DNA of 64,000 nucleotides from Burkholderia sp. BCC0506. GTDB taxonomy: Bacteria > Pseudomonadota > Gammaproteobacteria > Burkholderiales > Burkholderiaceae. The notes under the pieces were generated by a model. It made no database searches and was not told where the DNA came from. It was given only the letters and a program-made list of their open reading frames with translations. The position numbers and the translations under genes are program-made. The stretch covers positions 372,001 to 436,000 of the forward strand of contig NZ_CADFEN010000002.1 of the NCBI RefSeq assembly GCF_902833145.1. Direction: 5' to 3'. This document shows, piece after piece, positions 17,352 through 27,722 of the stretch (positions are counted from its first letter, which is position 1; each line of letters starts with the position of its first letter).

Positions 17352-17369
17352 GGTTAACAATTGTTGACC
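17352..17369. promoter_or_regulatory. 18-bp near-perfect palindrome upstream of bcpA
   Basis: GGTTAACAATTGTTGACC matches its own reverse complement in 8 of 9 positions per arm. It sits 75 nt upstream of the bcpA start codon, in the AT-rich last 340 nt of the 558-nt gap 16886-17443, where the promoter of the CDI operon must lie. It is a good candidate operator for the regulator of this operon. The regulator is not encoded next to it. Confidence 0.5.
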
Positions 17370-17443
17370 CTGCTCGATCAGGTTTCGTGCGATGTTCGTG
17401 ATCCGTGAGAGCGGATCAGACGAATCGCGAGTAGACCAGGATC

Positions 17444-20400
17444 ATGAATAAAAACCAATATCGGCTGGTATTCAGCCGCGTGCGGGGTATGTTGGTTGCG
17501 GTGGAAGAAACCGCAAGTGCATCAGGTAACGCAGGACGTGGCGAAGTTGGTGTTGCCATTCGCTTGCCGTACGCATTCGCAAGGTTCGCGCTTCGTCATG
17601 TGGCACTCGCGGTACTGGTTGTGGCCGGCGTGATGCCGATATGGGCCAATGCCCAGGTTGTTGCGGGCGGCGCACACGCCCCGTCTGTGATCAATGCCCC
17701 AAACGGCATCCAACAGGTGAACATCAACCGCCCCGGCTCGTCGGGCGTGTCGATGAATACCTATAACCAGTTCGACGTACCCAAGTCCGGCGTTATCCTC
17801 AACAACTCCCCGATTAACGTCCAGACCCAACTGGGCGGCATTATCGGCGGCAACCCGAATTTCCAGGCCGGCGACGCGGCGCGTCTGATCGTCAACCAGG
17901 TCAACAGCAACAACCCGAGCTTTATTCGCGGCAAAGTCGAGATTGGAGGCGCAGCCGCACAGCTCGTGATCGCGAATCAGTCTGGCTTGGTCGTGGACGG
18001 CGGCGGCTTCCTGAATACGAGCAGAGCCACGCTGACAACCGGCAATCCGAACTTCGGGCCTGACGGCTCGCTCACGGGTTTCAACGTCAACCAGGGCTTG
18101 ATTTCAGTTGTCGGCGCGGGGCTCGACACGGCTAATGTCGATCAGGTCGACTTGTTGGCTCGCGCCGTGCAGATCAACGCGAAGGCTTATGCGAAGACCG
18201 CGCTAAACGTCGTCGCTGGATCGAACCAGGTCGACTATCCCACCCTGAACGCTACGCCGATCGCGGGCAACGGCCCCGCGCCCACCATCGCGATCGATGT
18301 CAGCCAGCTCGGTGGTATGTATGCGAACAGAGTCTTTCTCGTGTCCTCCGAGAATGGGGTTGGTGTTGCGAACGCGGGCGACATCGCGGCTCAGGCGGGC
18401 GATCTGACGCTGCAAGCGAACGGTCGTCTCGTGCTGTCAGGACAGACCAATGCGGCCGGCAACATGTCGCTGTCGGCCGCGGGCGGCATCCAGAACAGCG
18501 GCGTCACGTATGGCAAACAGTCGGTCACGATCAACACGGGCGCGGACCTGACCAACAGCGGCGCGTTGACCGCGCAGCAGAATTTGACCGCCAACGTCGG
18601 TAGCCTCAACTCGATGGGCACCCTTGGCGCGGGCATTAACGCCGACAGCACGGTCGGCACGAGTGGCGATCTGAGCGTCACGAGCAGCGGCCAGTTGACC
18701 GCGACGGGAACCAACAGCGCGGCCGGCAACGCGACGTTGACCGGCAGCGGCGTCGATCTGTCGAACAGCGCGACAGCCGCCAACGGCAACCTCGCGTTGA
18801 CGGCGACGGCGGGCGATGTGAACCTGACCGGCTCGACCGCCAGCGCCAAGAGCTCCGTGAACGCGCAGGCGAGCGGCACGGTCATCAACGACCGGGGTAA
18901 TCTGTCCAGCGGCGCGGGCATGACGCTCGGCGGCGGCAACCTGTCGAACCAGGGTGGCCGTGCCAATTCGCAAGGCCCGCTGTCGGTGCAGATGGCCGGC
19001 ACCGTGTCGAACCAGAACGGCATGCTGAGTTCCCAAAGCACAGCCGACGTTCACGGGAGTGCGATCCAGAACAATGCCGGGCTGATTCAGAGCGCGGGTA
19101 AGCAAACGATTGCTGGCGCATCGATCGATAATAGTGCCGGCCGGCTGATTTCCCTGAATGCGGACGGCCTGTCGGTGACGGCAACCGGTGCACTCACCAA
19201 CGCGGCCGGCGCGAACGTGAGCGGCGATCCGGGCGGCGTCATCGGCGGCAAGGGTGATGTGACCGTACAGGGCAACACGGTCACGAACAGCGGCTCGATA
19301 TCGGCCGACGCGAACCTGCACGTGATCGGCCAGAGCGTCGACAACGGTAACGGTATCCTGCACGCCGGGCAGACCGCGACGGTCGACGCCGGCAATCATT
19401 TTGCGAACGTCAACGGCCGGGTTGAGGGCCAAAGCACCGTGTTGAACGGCGCGACGCTCGACAACAGCCTCGGTAGCGTCAATGCCACCCAGGTTTCGCT
19501 GACTGGTTCGACTTTGCTGAACCACGGCGGGACGGTCACGCAGACCGGCACTGGCCCGATGACGGTTGCGATTACCGACACGCTCGACAACTCGAACAAC
19601 GGCCTGATCCAGACGCGCAGCACGGATCTGTCGCTCACGCCCGCTGCCCTGATCAACGACAACGGCGGCACGATCACGCACGTCGGCACGGGCACGCTGA
19701 CGGTTGGCAACGCTTCGGGTACGCTCAGCAACAAAGCGGGCTCCGTCGCCAGCAACGGCCGAACCGTCCTGCAAGGCACGACGATCGATAACTCGGCCGG
19801 TTCGGTGTCCGGCCAGACGGGCCTGAGCGTCGATGCGGCCGACTCGATCACGAATATGAGCGGCAAGCTCACGTCGAACGCCAATGTCGACGTGACCGCA
19901 GGCGGTGCGCTGGTCAACGACGGTGGTGAACTCGGTTCGAAAACGGCCACGACGACGATTCGTAGCGGCTCGCTGTCGAACCTCGGCGGCAAGGTCGTCT
20001 CTCCGAGCCTGACGGCCAACGTTGCCGGCCTGATCGATAACAGCCAGGCCGGCGACATCGAAGGCAATCAGCTTTCGCTGACGGCCGCGAACCTGAAAAA
20101 CCAGGGTGGCCGCATTTCGCAATGGCAGAGCGGGCCGACCACGCTCGCCATTTCCGGCACGCTCGACAATTCGAACGGCGGCGTCATCCAGACCAACAGC
20201 ACGGACCTGACGCTCGCGCCGGCCAGCCTGGACAACTCCAAGGGCACCATCACGCACGGCGGAACCGGCACACTGACGCTTACGCCCGGCAATGGCACGG
20301 GGGCTTTGCAAAATATCGGCGGCACGATCGGTACCAACGGGCAGGCCATCGTGAAGGCCGGCAGTCTGGACAACGGTAGCGGCGTCATCGCGGCGAAACT

Positions 20401-23400
20401 GGGTCTGGCGGCCACGATCGCCGGCGCGATGAACAACGCTCAGGGCCTGATGCGCTCGAACGCGGCGCTGTCGATCATCAGTAACGGGGCGCTGTCGAAC
20501 CAGCAAGGGCACATCGAGGCGGGCACGGCGGGCGACACGAGCACGCTGTCGATTCAGGCCGCGTCGATCGACAACACCGATGGCGCGGTGCACGACTTCG
20601 GCAACGGCGCGATGAACGTGCAAGGCGGCAGCCAGATCGTGAACAGCCATGCGGGCGGCGTCACCGGCATGGGCCAGATGACGGGGCAAGGCGATGTGAC
20701 GATCGGCGCGCGTTCGATCTCGAACACGCAGGGCGCCCAGTTGATGGGCGGGTCGCTCCACGTCAAAGGCGATACGGTCGACAATTCCGGCGGGCAATTG
20801 GGCAACGTCGCGAACTCGACCGGCGACGTGGATGTCACGACGACGGGCGCGATCTCGAACGCCAGTGGTTCGATCAGCTCGACACGCGACCTGAAGGTGG
20901 CGGCCTCGACGTTGCTTGGCGGCGGCGCATACAGTGCGGCGCACGACGCGACGATCAACCTGCAAGGCGACTTCACGACCACGCCGCAAACGCAGTTCAA
21001 CATCGGTCACGACCTGACCTTCACGTTGCCGGGCACGTTCACGAACAGCGCGAACCTGCAATCGGTCAACAACCTGACGGTCAACGCCGGCAACATCGTC
21101 AACACGGGGGCGATCACGGCCGGTAGCCTGCTGAGTACGCATTCGGGCGACCTGACGAACTATGGCGCGATGGTCGGCGGCAGCGTCGCGATTCAGGCCG
21201 GCGGCACGGTGTCGAACCTCGGCCCGGTCGCGCTGATCGGCGCATCGGATACGTCGGGTCTGCTGGAAATTCTCGCGCGCGACATCGAGAACCGCGACGA
21301 CACGACGTTGGGCGATTCGATGCCGACCACGACGATCTTCGGGCTCGGCAAAGTGGCTTTGGCGGGCGGCAAGGATGCGAACGGCAACTACACGAACGCG
21401 GCGTTGATCAACAATTCGTCGGCAGCGATCCAATCGGGCGCTTCGATGGCGTTGCATGCCGACAAGGTCACGAATACCCGGCGCGTGATGCAGACCTCGG
21501 GCAACACGAGTCAGGTCGATCCGGCACTACTGCAACAACTCGGCATCAGCATGTCGGGGTGCGCCGCTTATTTCATGGCAGCCTGTAGCGGTCAAGACGT
21601 TCACTGGGTCAACATCTTTCACGACCCGAACGATCCCAGCTACGATCCCGCGCCGATCATCGCCGCGCTCAAGGCGCAGCCGGGCGGCGTCTTCACGGTA
21701 CCGCCGAACGGCGGCCAGTGGAACAGCGGCTATCAGTACACGACCTACGAGGGCAAAGCGGTTGCCAACACGGTGACGAAGCTGAGCCCGGGCGCGCAGA
21801 TCGCGTCGGGCGGCGATCTCGACGCATCGGCGGTCAAGACGTTCCAGAACTACTGGAGCAGCGTGACGGCGGCCGGCAACATCAAGCAGCCCGGGAGCCT
21901 CGACATGGACGGCTGGGGCGCGACGGGCCAGCAAGCACCGGGCGTGACGGTCGCGTATTCCGGCTATTACCACTACAACAACTACGACAACACGGAGCAC
22001 AACTGGACCTTGCCGTTCGGCGACAAGCCGTTCGTCGGCGGGCCGGGCGGATATACGCAGGCAGCGCCGGCCGACGTGCGGCAATACAGCTTGCCCGACT
22101 ATCGCTCGACGTGGGGCGCGAACGGCACGATCTCGGGCAACGGCGTGAGCGTGAACAACACGGCGGCCAACGCGACCATTCCGTCGCTCGGCCTGCTGCC
22201 CGGTCAAGCCGTGCCGGGGCTGACGATCGGGACGGTCAGCGGCAACGCGAGCGGCACGCAATCGGGAGCCGCCGCGATCAAGGGCGGTACGCCCACCTGG
22301 GTCGATCCGGTCATCGCGAGCGCGACCGCCGTGAACGTGCTGAACAACCTGACGATTCCGCAAGGCGGGCTGTACCGGCCGAACCCGGCTCCGAACCCGA
22401 CGTACCTGATCGAGACGAACCCCGCGTTCACGCGGATGAACAATTTCCTGTCGAGCGACTATTACCTGAACCAGATCGGCGTGAATCCGCTGACGACCGA
22501 AAAGCGCCTTGGTGACGGGTTCTACGAGCAGCAGCTCGTGCGCAACCAGGTCACGCAACTGACGGGCAAGGCGGTATTGGGGCCGTATACGGACCTTCAG
22601 GGCATGTATCAGTCGCTGATGCTCGCGGGCGCTGAGTTGTCGAAGTCGCTGAACTTGCCGCTCGGCATGAGCCTGTCGGCGCAGCAGGTGGCCGCGCTCA
22701 CGACGAACGTGATCATCATGCAGACCGAGACGGTCGGCGGCCAGCAGGTATTGGTACCGGTCGTGTATCTGGCGAAGGCGGACCAGCAAAACGCGAACGG
22801 TCCGCTGATTACGGCCGGCAATATCGATTTGAAGAACACGCAGGTCTTCACGAACAGCGGCACCGTGAAGGCGGATACGACGCTCGCGCTTCAGGGCAAG
22901 CAGATCGACAACGCGTTCGGTGCGCTGCAAAGCGGCGGGCTGATGTCGCTCGACACGACGGGCAACGTGGATCTCACCTCGGCCAACGTGAAGGCCGGCA
23001 GCCTCGACCTGAATGCAGGCAACAAGCTGATTCTGGATACCGCGACGCAGACGACGCACCTGGTCAGCCGCGACGGCGCGACGAGCGACAAGACGACGCT
23101 CGGGCCGGCGGCCAACCTGAACGTGGCCGGCGACGCGTCGATCAAGACCGGCGGCGACTTCCAGCAGAACGCGGGCAACCTGAACGTCGGCGGGAACCTG
23201 AACGCCAATATCGGCGGGAACTGGAATCTCGGCACGCAGCAGACCGGCGAACACAAGGTCGTGCAGCGCGCGAACGGGGTGTCGGATACGGACCTCAACA
23301 GCGCGACCGGCAGCACCGTGAACGTCGGCGGCAAGTCGGCCATCGGTGTGGGCGGCGACCTGACGGCGCAGGGTGCGCAACTCAACTTCGGTCAAGGCGG

Positions 23401-26400
23401 CACGGTTGCGGCCAAGGGCAACGTGACCTTCGGGGCGGCGAGCACCACGTCGACCATCAACGCCAATAGCTCGGGCGATCAAGGGAATCGCAGCTATGCG
23501 GAAACCCGGCATGGGTCGGACCAGGCGCTGACGGGCACGACCGTCAAGGGTGGCGATACGCTCAATGTGGTGTCGGGCAAGGACATCAATGTCATCGGCA
23601 GCACGATCGACCTGAAGAAAGGCGATGCGAACCTGCTGGCGGCCGGCGACGTGAACGTCGGGGCCGCGACCGAAACGCATGTGTACAACTCACGCGAGAC
23701 GCATAGCCGCAGCGGCGTCGTGAGCGGTACGAAGATCGCCAGCAGCCAGGACGCGACCAGCACCGTCGCGAACGGCAGCCTGATTTCGGCGGACGGCGTG
23801 TCGATCGGCAGCGGCAAGGACATCAACGTCCAGGGTAGTACGGTCGTCGGGACGCACGATGTCACGCTCAATGCGGCGCACGACGTGAACATCACGACGT
23901 CGCAGGACACCAGCCAGTCGTCGACCACCTATCAGGAACAGCACTCGGGCCTGATGTCGGGCGGCGGCCTGTCGTTCTCGGTCGGCAACAGCAAGCTCGC
24001 GCAGCAGAATCAATCGTCCAGCGTGACGAACAACGCCAGCACGGTCGGGTCGGTGGACGGCAATCTGTCGGTCAACGCGGGCAATACGTTGCACGTGAAA
24101 GGCAGCGATCTGGTCGCAGGCAAGGACGTGACCGGCACGGCCGCGAACATCGTGATCGATTCGGCCACCGATACTTCGCATCAGGCGCAACAGCAGCAGA
24201 CGAGCAAGAGCGGGCTGACGGTCGGCCTGTCGGGCTCGGTGGGCGATGCGATCAACAATGCGATCAGCGAGACGCAGGCCGCGCGCGAATCCGCGAAGGA
24301 CAGCAACGGTCGCGCGTCGGCGCTGCATAGCATCGCGGCGGCCGGCGACGTGGCATTCGGCGGTATGGGGGCCAAGGCCCTGCTGGACGGCGCGAAGGGG
24401 CCGCAGGCTCCGAGCATCGGCGTGCAGGTCAGCGTCGGTTCGAGCCATAGTTCGATGCAGTCGTCCGAAGACCAGACGATTCAGCGCGGTTCCAGCATCA
24501 ATGCGGGCGGCAATGCGAAGCTGATCGCGACGGGCAACGGTACGCCGAAGGACGGCAACATCACGATCGCGGGCTCGAACGTGAACGCGGCCAACGTGGC
24601 GTTGGTCGCGAACAACCAGGTCAATCTCGTCAACACGACCGATACGGACAAGACGCAGAGTTCGAACTCGTCGTCGGGGTCGAGCGTCGGCGTATCGATC
24701 GGTACGAACGGCATCGGCGTGTCCGCGTCGATGCAGCGTGCGCACGGCGACGGCAATTCGGATGCGGCGATCCAGAACAACACGCACATCAACGCCAGCC
24801 AGACCGCGACCATCGTGAGCGGCGGCGACACGAACGTGATCGGCGCGAACGTGAACGCGAACAAGGTTGTGGCTGATGTGGGCGGCAACCTGAACGTGGC
24901 GAGCGTTCAGGATACGACCGTGAGCGCCGCGCATCAGTCGAGCGTGGGCGGCGGCTTCTCGATCAGCCAGACCGGCGGCGGAGCGAGCTTCAGTGCGCAG
25001 AACGGCCATGCGGACGGCAACTATGCGGGCGTGAACGAACAGGCGGGCATCCAGGCCGGCTCGGGCGGGTTCGATGTGACCGTGAAGGGCAACACCGACC
25101 TGAAGGGTGCGTACATCGGCAGCACGGCCGATGCGTCGAAGAACAGCCTGACGACTGGCACGTTGACGACGAGCGACATCGAGAACCACTCGCACTACAG
25201 CGCGAACAGCGCGGGCTTCAGCGCAGGCGCGTCGGTCGGGGTGAGCACCAAGGCGGTCGGTCCGTCGTCGGTGTCGGGCGCGGGCGGCGTCACGCCGATG
25301 GTGTTCCAGAACGACAGCGGCGATCAGAGCGCGACGACGAAGAGCGCGGTAAGCGCCGGCACGATCAACATCACGAAGCCGGGCGAGCAGACGCAGGACG
25401 TCGCGAGCCTGAACCGCGACACGACGAATCTGAACGGGACCGTTTCGAAGACGCCCGACGTTCAGAAAACGCTGTCGCAGCAGGCCGATACGATGAATGC
25501 GGCGCAGGCGGCCGGGCAGACGGTGTCGCAGGCCATTGGCCTGTATGCGGACAACAAGCGAGATGCGGCGCTGAAAACGGCCCAAGCGGCGTATGACAGC
25601 GGAGACCTCGCCGGCGCGCAGGCCGCGTTGAACGAGGCCAAGGGCTGGATGGAAGGCGGGGCGTCGCGGGCCGAATTGCAGGGCGTGGGCGGTGCACTGA
25701 TTGGCGGGCTCGGTGGGGGCAGTGCACTCACGGCGTTCGGCGGCGCAGCGGGTGCCGGCGCGTCGTCGCTCTTGGCCGGACAGGCCGAGAAGATCAGCAA
25801 GTCGATGGGCGATACGACCGGCTCGTCGCTGGTCGGCAACATCGCTGCGAACGTGGCGGCAACCGTTGGCGGCGCGCTGGTTGGCGGTAGCGCGGGCGCG
25901 TCGATGGCGTCGAATGTGCAGCTTTACAATGCGGGTAACGACTCGGGCAACCAACAGTCAAACGACGTTTTCTCATCGTTATCGAAGAAGGTCGCCCAAG
26001 CCATCGTCATGACGGCAGATGCCAAGGCCGGTGTCTGGAACGGGATGGTCAACATCGCTGGCGCGATCGTTAATCTTCCGAACGGCGGGCCATTCGCGTC
26101 GTCTGGCGATCCGGGATACGTTTCGCTCGATGGGTTGAAGAAGCCGTATAAGTCTGGAACATCGGCCGGGCCTGACGCGGAGTTGCTGACGCCTATCTTG
26201 GCGACGCTGGGTCTTGGCGGAAAAGCGGCAGTCGGAACTGATGCGGCAACAACATCGGCGGATGTTGCCGCGGTTGGAAACGGTGCGCTCAAAACTGCAA
26301 GTGGCGACTTGAACGCGGCCGGCAATGCGGCAAGAACGCAACCGTATGGCAATGGCGCAAGCGCGTCGCCCTCGCCGGGAACGGCCACGGCGGGGAGTTC

Positions 26401-26827
26401 TGGGGGGAATGTACATTATCCAGTTTCTAATAGCGCATCTGGTGCTATAAACGCGCCGTCTGCGATCCAACAGACCACAAACCTTTTCTCGTCGAATGTA
26501 CCCGGAACACTGAACATTGGGGGCACGACGTTTACCGAGTTGCCAAACACGGGTAACGCGGCAATGTTCACCGGTGCCACTGACGCGCAAGTTCAACAGT
26601 TTTTCATGGAGCTTACTGGGACAACGAAGCTGCCTGTTGCCAGAACGATTCCAGGAAAAGGAACCGTGTACGTCGTGAATACTCCCAACGGAAATTTTGC
26701 TTTAAGAGATTTTTCAACTTCATCGGGACAAACCGGCGCTGCCTGGACCATTGATGTACCTAAAGCTGCAGTAGGAACTACGTATAATCCTGAGATAAAA
26801 TTCGTTAAAGGTGGAGGTTCGCATTGA
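17444..26827 (+). CDS. bcpA: Contact-dependent inhibition exoprotein BcpA/CdiA (TpsA)
   Basis: A 3127-residue two-partner-secretion exoprotein. It begins with an extended signal peptide region (MNKNQYRLVFSRVRG, then the hydrophobic core, cleavage near residue 70, WANA|Q). The TPS secretion domain follows (about 71-320; NTYNQFDV, ANQSGLVVDGGG). Next come haemagglutinin beta-helix repeats (about 320-1360), a less repetitive middle with the SSDYYLNQIGVNPLTTEKR segment (about 1360-1800), and more repeats. The Burkholderia junction motif NVQLYN lies at residues 2824-2829. The remaining 298 residues are the variable toxin part, and the last 110 (TLNIGGTTFTELPN onward) form the likely toxin domain, AT-richer than the rest. 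Toxin activity is not recognised. The protein is secreted by BcpB and neutralised by the overlapping immunity gene. Confidence 0.95.
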   Translation: MNKNQYRLVFSRVRGMLVAVEETASASGNAGRGEVGVAIRLPYAFARFALRHVALAVLVVAGVMPIWANAQVVAGGAHAPSVINAPNGIQQVNINRPGSSGVSMNTYNQFDVPKSGVILNNSPINVQTQLGGIIGGNPNFQAGDAARLIVNQVNSNNPSFIRGKVEIGGAAAQLVIANQSGLVVDGGGFLNTSRATLTTGNPNFGPDGSLTGFNVNQGLISVVGAGLDTANVDQVDLLARAVQINAKAYAKTALNVVAGSNQVDYPTLNATPIAGNGPAPTIAIDVSQLGGMYANRVFLVSSENGVGVANAGDIAAQAGDLTLQANGRLVLSGQTNAAGNMSLSAAGGIQNSGVTYGKQSVTINTGADLTNSGALTAQQNLTANVGSLNSMGTLGAGINADSTVGTSGDLSVTSSGQLTATGTNSAAGNATLTGSGVDLSNSATAANGNLALTATAGDVNLTGSTASAKSSVNAQASGTVINDRGNLSSGAGMTLGGGNLSNQGGRANSQGPLSVQMAGTVSNQNGMLSSQSTADVHGSAIQNNAGLIQSAGKQTIAGASIDNSAGRLISLNADGLSVTATGALTNAAGANVSGDPGGVIGGKGDVTVQGNTVTNSGSISADANLHVIGQSVDNGNGILHAGQTATVDAGNHFANVNGRVEGQSTVLNGATLDNSLGSVNATQVSLTGSTLLNHGGTVTQTGTGPMTVAITDTLDNSNNGLIQTRSTDLSLTPAALINDNGGTITHVGTGTLTVGNASGTLSNKAGSVASNGRTVLQGTTIDNSAGSVSGQTGLSVDAADSITNMSGKLTSNANVDVTAGGALVNDGGELGSKTATTTIRSGSLSNLGGKVVSPSLTANVAGLIDNSQAGDIEGNQLSLTAANLKNQGGRISQWQSGPTTLAISGTLDNSNGGVIQTNSTDLTLAPASLDNSKGTITHGGTGTLTLTPGNGTGALQNIGGTIGTNGQAIVKAGSLDNGSGVIAAKLGLAATIAGAMNNAQGLMRSNAALSIISNGALSNQQGHIEAGTAGDTSTLSIQAASIDNTDGAVHDFGNGAMNVQGGSQIVNSHAGGVTGMGQMTGQGDVTIGARSISNTQGAQLMGGSLHVKGDTVDNSGGQLGNVANSTGDVDVTTTGAISNASGSISSTRDLKVAASTLLGGGAYSAAHDATINLQGDFTTTPQTQFNIGHDLTFTLPGTFTNSANLQSVNNLTVNAGNIVNTGAITAGSLLSTHSGDLTNYGAMVGGSVAIQAGGTVSNLGPVALIGASDTSGLLEILARDIENRDDTTLGDSMPTTTIFGLGKVALAGGKDANGNYTNAALINNSSAAIQSGASMALHADKVTNTRRVMQTSGNTSQVDPALLQQLGISMSGCAAYFMAACSGQDVHWVNIFHDPNDPSYDPAPIIAALKAQPGGVFTVPPNGGQWNSGYQYTTYEGKAVANTVTKLSPGAQIASGGDLDASAVKTFQNYWSSVTAAGNIKQPGSLDMDGWGATGQQAPGVTVAYSGYYHYNNYDNTEHNWTLPFGDKPFVGGPGGYTQAAPADVRQYSLPDYRSTWGANGTISGNGVSVNNTAANATIPSLGLLPGQAVPGLTIGTVSGNASGTQSGAAAIKGGTPTWVDPVIASATAVNVLNNLTIPQGGLYRPNPAPNPTYLIETNPAFTRMNNFLSSDYYLNQIGVNPLTTEKRLGDGFYEQQLVRNQVTQLTGKAVLGPYTDLQGMYQSLMLAGAELSKSLNLPLGMSLSAQQVAALTTNVIIMQTETVGGQQVLVPVVYLAKADQQNANGPLITAGNIDLKNTQVFTNSGTVKADTTLALQGKQIDNAFGALQSGGLMSLDTTGNVDLTSANVKAGSLDLNAGNKLILDTATQTTHLVSRDGATSDKTTLGPAANLNVAGDASIKTGGDFQQNAGNLNVGGNLNANIGGNWNLGTQQTGEHKVVQRANGVSDTDLNSATGSTVNVGGKSAIGVGGDLTAQGAQLNFGQGGTVAAKGNVTFGAASTTSTINANSSGDQGNRSYAETRHGSDQALTGTTVKGGDTLNVVSGKDINVIGSTIDLKKGDANLLAAGDVNVGAATETHVYNSRETHSRSGVVSGTKIASSQDATSTVANGSLISADGVSIGSGKDINVQGSTVVGTHDVTLNAAHDVNITTSQDTSQSSTTYQEQHSGLMSGGGLSFSVGNSKLAQQNQSSSVTNNASTVGSVDGNLSVNAGNTLHVKGSDLVAGKDVTGTAANIVIDSATDTSHQAQQQQTSKSGLTVGLSGSVGDAINNAISETQAARESAKDSNGRASALHSIAAAGDVAFGGMGAKALLDGAKGPQAPSIGVQVSVGSSHSSMQSSEDQTIQRGSSINAGGNAKLIATGNGTPKDGNITIAGSNVNAANVALVANNQVNLVNTTDTDKTQSSNSSSGSSVGVSIGTNGIGVSASMQRAHGDGNSDAAIQNNTHINASQTATIVSGGDTNVIGANVNANKVVADVGGNLNVASVQDTTVSAAHQSSVGGGFSISQTGGGASFSAQNGHADGNYAGVNEQAGIQAGSGGFDVTVKGNTDLKGAYIGSTADASKNSLTTGTLTTSDIENHSHYSANSAGFSAGASVGVSTKAVGPSSVSGAGGVTPMVFQNDSGDQSATTKSAVSAGTINITKPGEQTQDVASLNRDTTNLNGTVSKTPDVQKTLSQQADTMNAAQAAGQTVSQAIGLYADNKRDAALKTAQAAYDSGDLAGAQAALNEAKGWMEGGASRAELQGVGGALIGGLGGGSALTAFGGAAGAGASSLLAGQAEKISKSMGDTTGSSLVGNIAANVAATVGGALVGGSAGASMASNVQLYNAGNDSGNQQSNDVFSSLSKKVAQAIVMTADAKAGVWNGMVNIAGAIVNLPNGGPFASSGDPGYVSLDGLKKPYKSGTSAGPDAELLTPILATLGLGGKAAVGTDAATTSADVAAVGNGALKTASGDLNAAGNAARTQPYGNGASASPSPGTATAGSSGGNVHYPVSNSASGAINAPSAIQQTTNLFSSNVPGTLNIGGTTFTELPNTGNAAMFTGATDAQVQQFFMELTGTTKLPVARTIPGKGTVYVVNTPNGNFALRDFSTSSGQTGAAWTIDVPKAAVGTTYNPEIKFVKGGGSH
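25931..26827 (+). other. Variable C-terminal toxin region of BcpA (after NVQLYN)
   Basis: Residues 2830-3127 of BcpA. The first part (FSSLSKKVAQAIVMTADAKAG..NLPNGG) is a helical/linker entry domain. The terminal 110 residues are separated from it by a Ser/Gly/Asn-rich linker and contain VYVVNTPNGNFALRDFS and a final beta-strand-rich stretch. G+C falls visibly after about 26400, as expected for a toxin cassette that has been exchanged. No known nuclease or pore motif was recognised, so the activity is left open. Confidence 0.75.
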
Positions 26828-27225
26828 AATCGGTAGAGCACGTTGATGAGATCGTCAGGGACTCGTTCGGGCTGTGGGTTTCTGGACTGTTCAGTGCGAT
26901 CGGCTCTTGGAATCCAACATTCTCATTTGATGAGCATAAAAATGCTTTTTTCTGGGTGATTGATAGATTGCTCCGAGATGGGAAAATTAAGTTTGTCGCT
27001 CCAGGGGCGGATTGTTATGCGTCGCCTGAAAATCCCAATCCGCGATATACGATTTACGATAAGGAGGCACATTGGTCCGATGTGCCGGAGGTAATTGTTG
27101 AGAGTCTCCGCTCCCAGTGGCCGGAGGGCGCACACGATGAAAATGATCTGGATTTGATGACTTATTTCTACAGCATCCCTGGGATAATCTGGGTTGGAGA
27201 TGATGGGTCACTCGTCGCATCATAG
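26824..27225 (+). CDS. bcpI: CDI immunity protein BcpI, DUF596-like
   Basis: A 133-residue cytosolic immunity protein. It starts at TTG 26824, which overlaps the bcpA stop by 4 nt (TTGA), with GGAGG at 26812-26816 as ribosome site. Gene order, overlap and low G+C fit the cognate immunity gene for the BcpA toxin domain. The pattern resembles DUF596: an N-terminal helix ending in LWVSGLF, then FFWVIDRLLRDGKIKFV, a WPEG segment, and the end YFYSIPGIIWVGDDG. DUF596 proteins are known next to CDI-type toxins. The assignment is by eye; the position alone makes immunity function very likely. Confidence 0.85.
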   Translation: MKSVEHVDEIVRDSFGLWVSGLFSAIGSWNPTFSFDEHKNAFFWVIDRLLRDGKIKFVAPGADCYASPENPNPRYTIYDKEAHWSDVPEVIVESLRSQWPEGAHDENDLDLMTYFYSIPGIIWVGDDGSLVAS

Positions 27226-27365
27226 GACGGTTTTCGAATCTGTCGCCCTCGTCAGCGAAACCGAACATTTCGTATTCCACAACCAGCATGCAGGACGACT
27301 TTGAATCGAAGCTCACGCCGGGTGGCATGTCTATCGGTAATGGACATCTGAATATCACATCATGA
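27204..27365 (+). pseudogene. Displaced BcpA toxin tail 1
   Basis: A frame open from 27204 to a TGA at 27363-27365 encodes SNLSPSSAKPNISYSTTS, then MQDDFESKLTPGG, ending GHLNITS. It has no start codon context of its own and its stop overlaps the ATG of the Imm8 pseudogene (ATGA), the arrangement of a toxin 3' end with its immunity gene. It is read as the leftover end of an earlier bcpA-CT cassette. Its toxin family is not recognised. Confidence 0.55.
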
Positions 27366-27722
27366 AAGCCGAAATCAAGTCGCTGCATTCCCTGCAGCTG
27401 GAAGAACGCCGATTAACTGCCTGCCGGATGATGTATCGAACTTCGATACTTGGATTCGAGCCTATATTGGTCCGCAAGGCAAGGTGGGTTCGGAGGCATT
27501 CGACATCGAGGTCTGCGCACCAGAGTGGCTTAAATCGCGATGTGCTATCGAGGGGCAATATGGGAGAGGCACATTCTGATTGTCGAAGCCTACGATTGCG
27601 AGGTCATCAAAGCGGTCATTGAACGCTACGTCGCAACTTGCCATAGCGAAGATTGGGCTGTGATCGTGGCCAAGTTGAATCGAATGGGTGCATGGGAGTT
27701 TGAAGATTATCAGGACCGATAG
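27362..27722 (+). pseudogene. Frameshifted Imm8-family immunity gene (copy 1)
   Basis: This copy aligns with the intact Imm8 gene at 28278-28640 throughout its length but carries two single-base deletions: one at about 27408 (after LQLEE) and one at about 27554 (in a G-run, GAGGGG against GAGGGGG). Reading frame 1, then 2, then 3 restores the complete Imm8 protein with the end GAWEFEDYQDR. It is therefore a dead immunity gene, paired with toxin tail 1. Confidence 0.88.

Noticed and set aside
18437-21457. 1006-codon minus-strand open frame inside bcpA
   Set aside because: It is a mirror of the repetitive bcpA coding sequence, without a ribosome site or homology pattern.
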